DNA from: Nemertoderma westbladi
Taxonomy: Eukaryota > Xenacoelomorpha > Nemertodermatida > Nemertodermatidae
NCBI GenBank assembly: GCA_032718475.1
Contig: JAUCBJ010006497.1
Span: 1 to 22,761, forward strand
Length of the DNA: 22,761 nucleotides
Reading direction: 5' to 3'
A program made the position numbers and the translations under genes. The notes under the pieces are model-generated. The model saw nothing but the letters and a program-made list of their open reading frames with translations. It made no database searches and was not told where the DNA came from. This document shows, in pieces, positions 16,601-22,761 of this stretch. Position 1 is the first letter of the stretch; the number at the start of each line of letters is the position of its first letter.

Positions 16601-19600
16601 CCCCTGTATATTAGTTCCCCTGTATATTAGTTCCCCTGTATATTGGTTCTCCCTGTTTATTAGTTTCCCTGTATATTAGTTCCCCTGTATATTAGTTCCC
16701 CTGTATATTAGTTCCCCTGTATATTAGTTCCCCTGTATATTAGTTCCCCTGTATATTGGTTCTCCCTGTTCATTAGTTTCCCTGTATATTAGTTCCCCTG
16801 TATATTGGTTCTCCCTGTTCATTAGTTCCCCTGTATATTAGTTCCCTTGTATATTAGTTCTCCCTGTATATTAGTTCCCCTGTATATTAGTTCCCCTATA
16901 TATTAGTTCTCTCTGTTTATTAGTTTCCCTGTATATTAGTTCTCTCTGTTTATGAGTTCCCCTATATATTAGTTCCCCTATATATTAGTTCCCCTGTATA
17001 TTAGTTCCCCTGTATATTAGTTCCCCTGTATATGGGTTCTCCCTGTTTATTAGTTTCCCTGTGTATTAGTTCCCCTGTATATTAGTTCCCCTGAATATTA
17101 GTTCCCCTGTATATTAGTTCCCCTGTATAATGTATATTGGTTCTCCCTGTTTATTAGTTTCCCTGTATATTAGTTCCCCTATATATTAGTTCCCCTGTAT
17201 ATTAGTTCCCTTGTATATTAGTTCTCCCTGTATATTAGTTCCCCTGTATATTAGTTCCCCTATATATTAGTTCTCTCTGTTTATTAGTTTCCCTGTATAT
17301 TAGTTCTCTCTGTTTATTAGTTACCCTGTATATTAGTTCCCCTATATATTAGTTCCCCTGTATATTAGTTCCCTTGTATATTAGTTATCCCTGTATATTA
17401 GTTCCCCTGTATATTAGTTCCCCTATATATTAGTTCTCTCTGTTTATTAGTTCCCTTGTATATTAGTTATCCCTGTATATTAGTTCCCATGTATATTAGT
17501 TCCCCTATATATTAGTTCTCTCTGTTTATTAGTTACCCTGTATATTAGTTCCCCTATATATTAGTTCCCCTGTATATTAGTTCCCTTGTATATTAGTTAT
17601 CCCTGTATATTAGTTCCCCTGTATATTAGTTCCCCTATATATTAGTTCTCTCTGTTTATTAGTTTCCCTGTATATTAGTTCTCTCTGTTTATTAGTTCCC
17701 CTATATATTAGTTCCCCTGTATATTAGTTCCCTTGTATATTAGTTCTCCCTGTATATTAGTTCCCCTGTATATTAGTTCCCCTATATATTAGTTCTCTCT
17801 GTTTATTAGTTTCCCTGTATATTAGTTCTCTCTGTTTATTAGTTACCCTGTATATTAGTTCCCCTATATATTAGTTCCCCTGTATATTAGTTCCCCTGTA
17901 TATTAGTTCTCTCTGTTTATTAGTTTCCCTGTATATTAGTTCTCTCTGTTTATTAGTTTCCCTGTATATTAGTTCTCTCTGTTTGTTAGTTTCCCTGTAT
18001 ATTAGTTCTCAATTATATTACTTCCCCTGTATATTAGTTCCCTTGTATATTAGTTCTCCCTGTATATTAGTTCCCCTGTATATTAGTTCCCCTATATATT
18101 AGTTCTCTCTGTTTATTAGTTTCCCTGTATATTAGTTCTCTCTGTTTATTAGTTACCCTGTATATTAGTTCCCCTATATATTAGTTCCCCTGTATATTAG
18201 TTCCCCTGTATATTAGTTCTCTCTGTTTATTAGTTCCCCTGTATATTAGTTCCCCTGTATATTAGTTCTCTCTGTTTATTAGTTTCCCTGTATATTAGTT
18301 CTCTCTGTTTATTAGTTTCCCTGTATATTAGTTCTCTCTGTTTATTAGTTTCCCTGTATATTAGTTCTCTCTGTTTATTAGTTTCCCTGTATATTAGTTC
18401 TCTCTGTTTATTAGTTCCCCTGTATATTAGTTCCCCTATATATTAGTTCTCTCTGTTTATTAGTTCCCTTGTATATTAGTTATCCCTGTATATTAGTTCC
18501 CATGTATATTAGTTCCCCTATATATTAGTTCTCTCTGTTTATTAGTTACCCTGTATATTAGTTCCCCTATATATTAGTTCCCCTGTATATTAGTTCCCTT
18601 GTATATTAGTTATCCCTGTATATTAGTTCCCCTGTATATTAGTTCCCCTATATATTAGTTCTCTCTGTTTATTAGTTTCCCTGTATATTAGTTCTCTCTG
18701 TTTATTAGTTCCCCTATATATTAGTTCCCCTGTATATTAGTTCCCTTGTATATTAGTTCTCCCTGTATATTAGTTCCCCTGTATATTAGTTCCCCTATAT
18801 ATTAGTTCTCTCTGTTTATTAGTTTCCCTGTATATTAGTTCTCTCTGTTTATTAGTTACCCTGTATATTAGTTCCCCTATATATTAGTTCCCCTGTATAT
18901 TAGTTCCCCTGTATATTAGTTCTCTCTGTTTATTAGTTTCCCTGTATATTAGTTCTCTCTGTTTATTAGTTTCCCTGTATATTAGTTCTCTCTGTTTATT
19001 AGTTTCCCTGTATATTAGTTCTCTCTGTTTATTAGTTCCCCTATATATTAGTTTCCCTGTATATTAGTTCCCTTGTATATTAGTTCTCCCTGTATATTAG
19101 TTCCCCTGTATATTAGTTCCCCTATATATTAGTTCTCTCTGTTTATTAGTTTCCCTGTATATTAGTTCTCTCTGTTTATTAGTTACCCTGTATATTAGTT
19201 CCCCTATATATTAGTTCCCCTGTATATTAGTTCCCCTGTATATTAGTTCTCTCTGTTTATTAGTTTCCCTGTATATTAGTTCTCTCTGTTTATTAGTTCC
19301 CCTATATATTAGTTCCCCTGTATATTAGTTCCCTTGTATATTAGTTCTCCCTGTATATTAGTTCCCCTGTATATTAGTTCCCCTATATATTAGTTCTCTC
19401 TGTTTATTAGTTTCCCTGTATATTAGTTCTCTCTGTTTATTAGTTACCCTGTATATTAGTTCCCCTATATATTAGTTCCCCTATATATTAGTTCCCCTGT
19501 ATATTAGTTCTCTCTGTTTATTAGTTTCCCTGTATATTAGTTCTCTCTGTTTATTAGTTTCCCTGTATATTAGTTCTCTCTGTTTGTTAGTTTCCCTGTA

Positions 19601-21630
19601 TATTAGTTCTCAATTATATTACTTCCCCTCTATATTACTTCCCCTGTATAGTAGTTATCCTGTATATTAGTTCCCTTGTATATTACTTCCCCTGTATAGT
19701 AGTTCTCCTGTATATTAGTTCCCATGTATATTAGTTCTCCGTGTACATTATTTCCCCTGTATATTAGTTCCCATGTTTATTAGCTCCCCTGTATATTAGT
19801 TATCGCTGTTATTAGTTCCCCTGTATATTAGTTCTCCCTGTAAATAAGTTCCCTTGTATATTAGTTCTCCCTATATATTAGTTCTCTCTGTTTATTAGTT
19901 TCCATATATATTAGTTCCCTTGTATATTAGTTCCCCTGTATATTAGTTCCCCTGTATATTAGTTCCCATGTATATTAGTTCCCCTGTATATTAGTTCCCC
20001 TGTATATTGGTTCTCCCTGTTCATTAGTTTCCCTGTATATTAGTTCCCCTGTATATTGGTTCCCCTGTATATTAGTTCCCTTGTATATTGGTTCTCCATG
20101 TTCATTAGTTTCCCTGTATATTAGTTTCCCCTGTATATTAGTTCCCCTGTATATTAGTTCCCCTGTATATTGGTTCTCCCTGTTTATTAGTTTCCCTGTA
20201 TATTAGTTCCCCTGTATATTAATTTCCCTGTATATTAGTTCTCCCTGTATATTTGTTCTCTCTGTTTATTATTTCCCCAGTATATTAGTTCTCTTATGTA
20301 TTAGTTCTCCTGTATATTAGTTCCCTTGTATATTACTTCCCCTGTATAGTAGTTCTCCTGTATATTAGTTCCCATGTATATTAGTTCTCCGTGTACATTA
20401 TTTCCCCTGTATATTAGTTCCCATGTTTATTAGCTCCCCTGTATATTAGTTCTCGCTGTTATTAGTTCCCCTGTATATTAGTTCTCCCTGTAAATGAGTT
20501 CCCCTGTATATTAGTTCTCCTGTATATTTGTTCTCTCTGTTTATTAGTTCCCCAGTATTTTAGTTCTCTTATGTATTAGTTCCCCTGTATATTAGTTCCC
20601 CTGTATATTGGTTCTCCCTGTTTATTAGTTTCCCTGTATATTAGTTCCCCTGTATATTAGTTCCCCTGTATATTAGTTCCCCTGTATATTAATTATCCCT
20701 GTATATTAGTTCACCTGTATATTAGTTCCCCTGTATATTACTTCCCCTGTGTAGTAGTTCTCCTGTATATTAGTTCCCATGTATATTAGTTCTCCGTGTA
20801 CATTATTTCCCCGGTATGTTAGTTCCCATGTTTATTAGCTCCCCTGTATATTAGTTCCCCTGTATATTAGTTCTCCTGTATATTTGTTCTCTCTGTTTAT
20901 TAGTTCCCCAGTATTTTAGTTCTCTTATGTATTAGTTCCCCTGTATATTAGTTCCCCTGTATATTGGTTCTCCCTGTTTATTAGTTTCCCTGTATATTAG
21001 TTCCCCTGTATATTAGTTCCCCTGTATATTAGTTCCCCTGTATATTAATTATCCCTGTATATTAGTTCACCTGTATATTAGTTCCCCTGTATATTACTTC
21101 CCCTGTATAGTAGTTCTCCTGTATATTAGTTCCCATGTATATTAGTTCTCCGTGTACATTATTTCCCCGGTATATTAGTTCCCATGTTTATTAGCTCCCC
21201 TGTATATTAGTTCTCGCTGTTATTAGTTCCCCTGTATATTAGTTCTCCCTGTATATTGGTTCTCCCTGTTAATTAGTTATCCCTGTTTATTAGTTTCCCT
21301 GTATATTAGTTCCCCTGTATATTAGTTCCCCTTGTATATTGGTTCTCCCTGTTTATTATTTCCCCTGTATATTATTTTTCTTGTATATTAGTTCTCCTGT
21401 ATATTAGTTCCCCTGTATATTAGTTCTCCCTGTATATTAGTTCCCCTGTATATTAGTTCCCATGTATATTAGTTCTCCATGTTTATTAGTGTATGTTAGT
21501 TCCCCTGTATATTAGTTCCCCTGCATATTAGTTTCCATGTTTATTAGTGTATGTTAGTTCCCCTGTATATTAGTTCCCCTGCATATTAGTTTCCATGTTT
21601 ATTAGTGTATGTTAGTTCCCCTGTATATTA

Positions 21631-21880
21631 CTAATATACAGGGGGAACTAATAAATAGGAGCACTAATATACAGGGGAACTAACATACAGTGGAACTAAT
21701 ATACAGGGGAACTAATATACAGTGGAACTAATATATAGGGGAACTAATATAAAGTGGAACTAATATATAGGGGAACTAATATAAAGTGGAAACTAATATA
21801 TAGGGGAACTAATATAAAGTGGAACTAACATACACTAATAAACATGGAAACTAATATACAGGGGAACTAATATATAGGGG
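21631..21880 (-). repeat. Inverted block inside the 16-bp array
   Basis: Over about 250 bp the units read on the opposite strand (CTAATATACAGGGGAA). Both ends make palindromic joints, for example TATATTACTAATATA at the left. The block contains the rare AACATACACTAATAAACATG stretch, which is the complement of units just upstream (21525-21620). It also has AATATAAAGTGGAAC units whose closest forward match is near 12715-12830. Confidence 0.95.
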
Positions 21881-22055
21881 ATTAGTTCCCCTGTATTATT
21901 TCTCCAGTAATATTATTTCCCCTGTATATTAGTTCTCCCCTGTATTTAACTCACTTGGGTTTTTAGTTCCCCTGTATTTAACTCCATTGGGTTTTTAGTT
22001 CCCCTGCATTTAATTCCCTTGGGTTTTTAGTTACCCTGTATTTACCTCGCTTGGA

Positions 22056-22476
22056 TAGTAGTACTGATGGTGAGATTTTGATATCATCGACTCCTTATAC
22101 TTTGCGATACGTTAATCTTCAACGTCATGTTTGAAATTTGATCACATTTATATAAAATTATTATTATTGTTTCTTTACGTGCTGCTCGAAGCCTCAGGAC
22201 CTTTGTAGTGTTATTATCCAGTATAAAAAAAATTTCACTATATACCCTACCCATATTAATAAATTGTTGGCAAACACTAACAATGGCATTGCCAAACTAT
22301 ATACGTACGTAGTAACTGCAGTTAGATGTGTATGGGTGCACGCACGCACCAAGTAGTGCCTAGTTAAGGTACATATTTACCAGACCTATTTACCATATTC
22401 ATAGATACTTGCCTAATTTTATTCATTATTTCCAATATTTATATTCTGCGATCCTGATAAATTGTAGTACGTAACT
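22056..22476. other. Non-repetitive AT-rich stretch
   Basis: No gene, RNA or transposon end is recognised between the minisatellite and the next element. It includes a short GCACGCACGCACC run near 22339. Confidence 0.5.
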
Positions 22477-22761
22477 TACATAATTCCCGGAATATTATAG
22501 CGTCGTCAATAATAGTGCCCCCCCCCCCCCCCCCCCCCCCCGACACCCCACCCCCAAATGTTTCTACAAATGTTAATGAGATACCTGTAGCATAAAATTT
22601 TAAACGTAAATAGTTTCACTTCCTTATTGGGTAAGTTAAACTCGTTTTATTTTTTCTTTCATTATTTACCTACAAGCATTCTTACTCCGTCGATATTGCA
22701 CCAGTCGAACTGTAGTTATTCCTTAACTTTATAGCTCGATTCGTTGGTTCCGATGGAAAGA
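22477..22761 (+). mobile_element. Diverged element B arm, cut by the window end
   Basis: It follows the left arm of element B in order: GGAATATTATAGCGTCGT, a C-rich tract, ACAAATGTTAATGAGAT, TAGTTTCACTTCC, CTACAAGCATT, CGATATTGCACCAGT and GATGGAAAG. It begins after TA at 22477-22478, consistent with the same target preference. Divergence is clearly higher than between the two arms of B, so it is an older or different subfamily copy. Confidence 0.85.
22518..22541 (+). repeat. Poly-C tract, 24 bp
   Basis: C24 lies at the same relative position in the inverted arm as the G23 tract (8304-8326) and the short C runs at 5854-5875. Confidence 0.9.

Larger units (their letters stand above)
11871..22055 (+). 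repeat. ~10-kb minisatellite array of 16/17-bp units
   Basis: Roughly 600 units are present. The main types are TTCCCCTGTATATTAG (16 bp), TTCCCCTATATATTAG (16), TTCTCCCTGTATATTAG (17) and TTCTCTCTGTTTATTAG (17). It starts about 40-60 bp after the expected TOMM40 mRNA end. Edges are more diverged: the first units near 11871-11905, and the last part (about 21930-22055) as 32-bp dimers containing a TTGGGTTTTTAG half. Larger blocks repeat, for example about 552 bp (12011/12563), 1013 bp (17486/18499), 1.6 kb (18010/19611) and 356 bp (20705/21061). It is interrupted by a MITE and an inverted block. There is no coding potential. Confidence 0.97.

Noticed and set aside
11871-22055. Telomeric repeat (TTAG-containing units)
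   Set aside because: The unit is 16-17 bp with TTAGTTC, not TTAGG or TTAGGG, and ordinary sequence continues after it.

Overview
The window is animal nuclear DNA, and one protein-coding gene is clearly recognisable: the mitochondrial import channel TOMM40 (Tom40). It lies on the + strand in four coding exons (3509-3653, 8574-8695, 8972-9298, 11197-11619). They join in frame through canonical GT-AG introns into a 338-residue Porin_3 protein. AT-rich sequence, spliced genes, MITE-like elements, pearl-like core repeats and huge minisatellites suggest a marine invertebrate. The sequence alone does not settle the phylum. There are no bacterial-type genes, rRNAs or CRISPR arrays.

Layout. 1-3.2 kb holds a palindromic tandem array (75-262), AT-rich DNA rich in TACAGTA/TACTGTA, a decayed LINE-like fragment on the minus strand (about 940-1268), and a 1.2-kb element with inverted, motif-studded ends (2012-3225). 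3.2-3.5 kb is the TOMM40 leader, with a tRNA-like/SINE-like remnant. Intron 1 (3654-8573) is almost entirely mobile DNA. Element A (3736-8470) has inverted arms and eight copies of a 16-bp motif. Its right arm was broken by element B (5814-8372), which has a TA target duplication, ~430-bp inverted arms, and a core of ~150-bp monomers plus a GAC microsatellite. Intron 3 (9299-11196) is a 52-copy, 35-bp minisatellite whose unit contains the first coding bases of the next exon. The gene ends at 11619, with a poly(A) signal at 11812.

From about 11.9 to 22.05 kb there is a ~10-kb array of 16/17-bp units. It is interrupted by a 439-bp MITE (13228-13666) and a 250-bp inverted block (21631-21880). 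The window closes with AT-rich DNA and a truncated, diverged relative of element B's inverted arm (22477-22761).

The exons total about 1 kb of an 8.1-kb coding span. The most unusual signal is the intron-3 minisatellite. It appears to have arisen by amplifying the intron 3/exon 4 acceptor boundary. Every array unit keeps the exon-like bases and the pyrimidine-rich stretch, but lacks the acceptor AG that the real exon retains.
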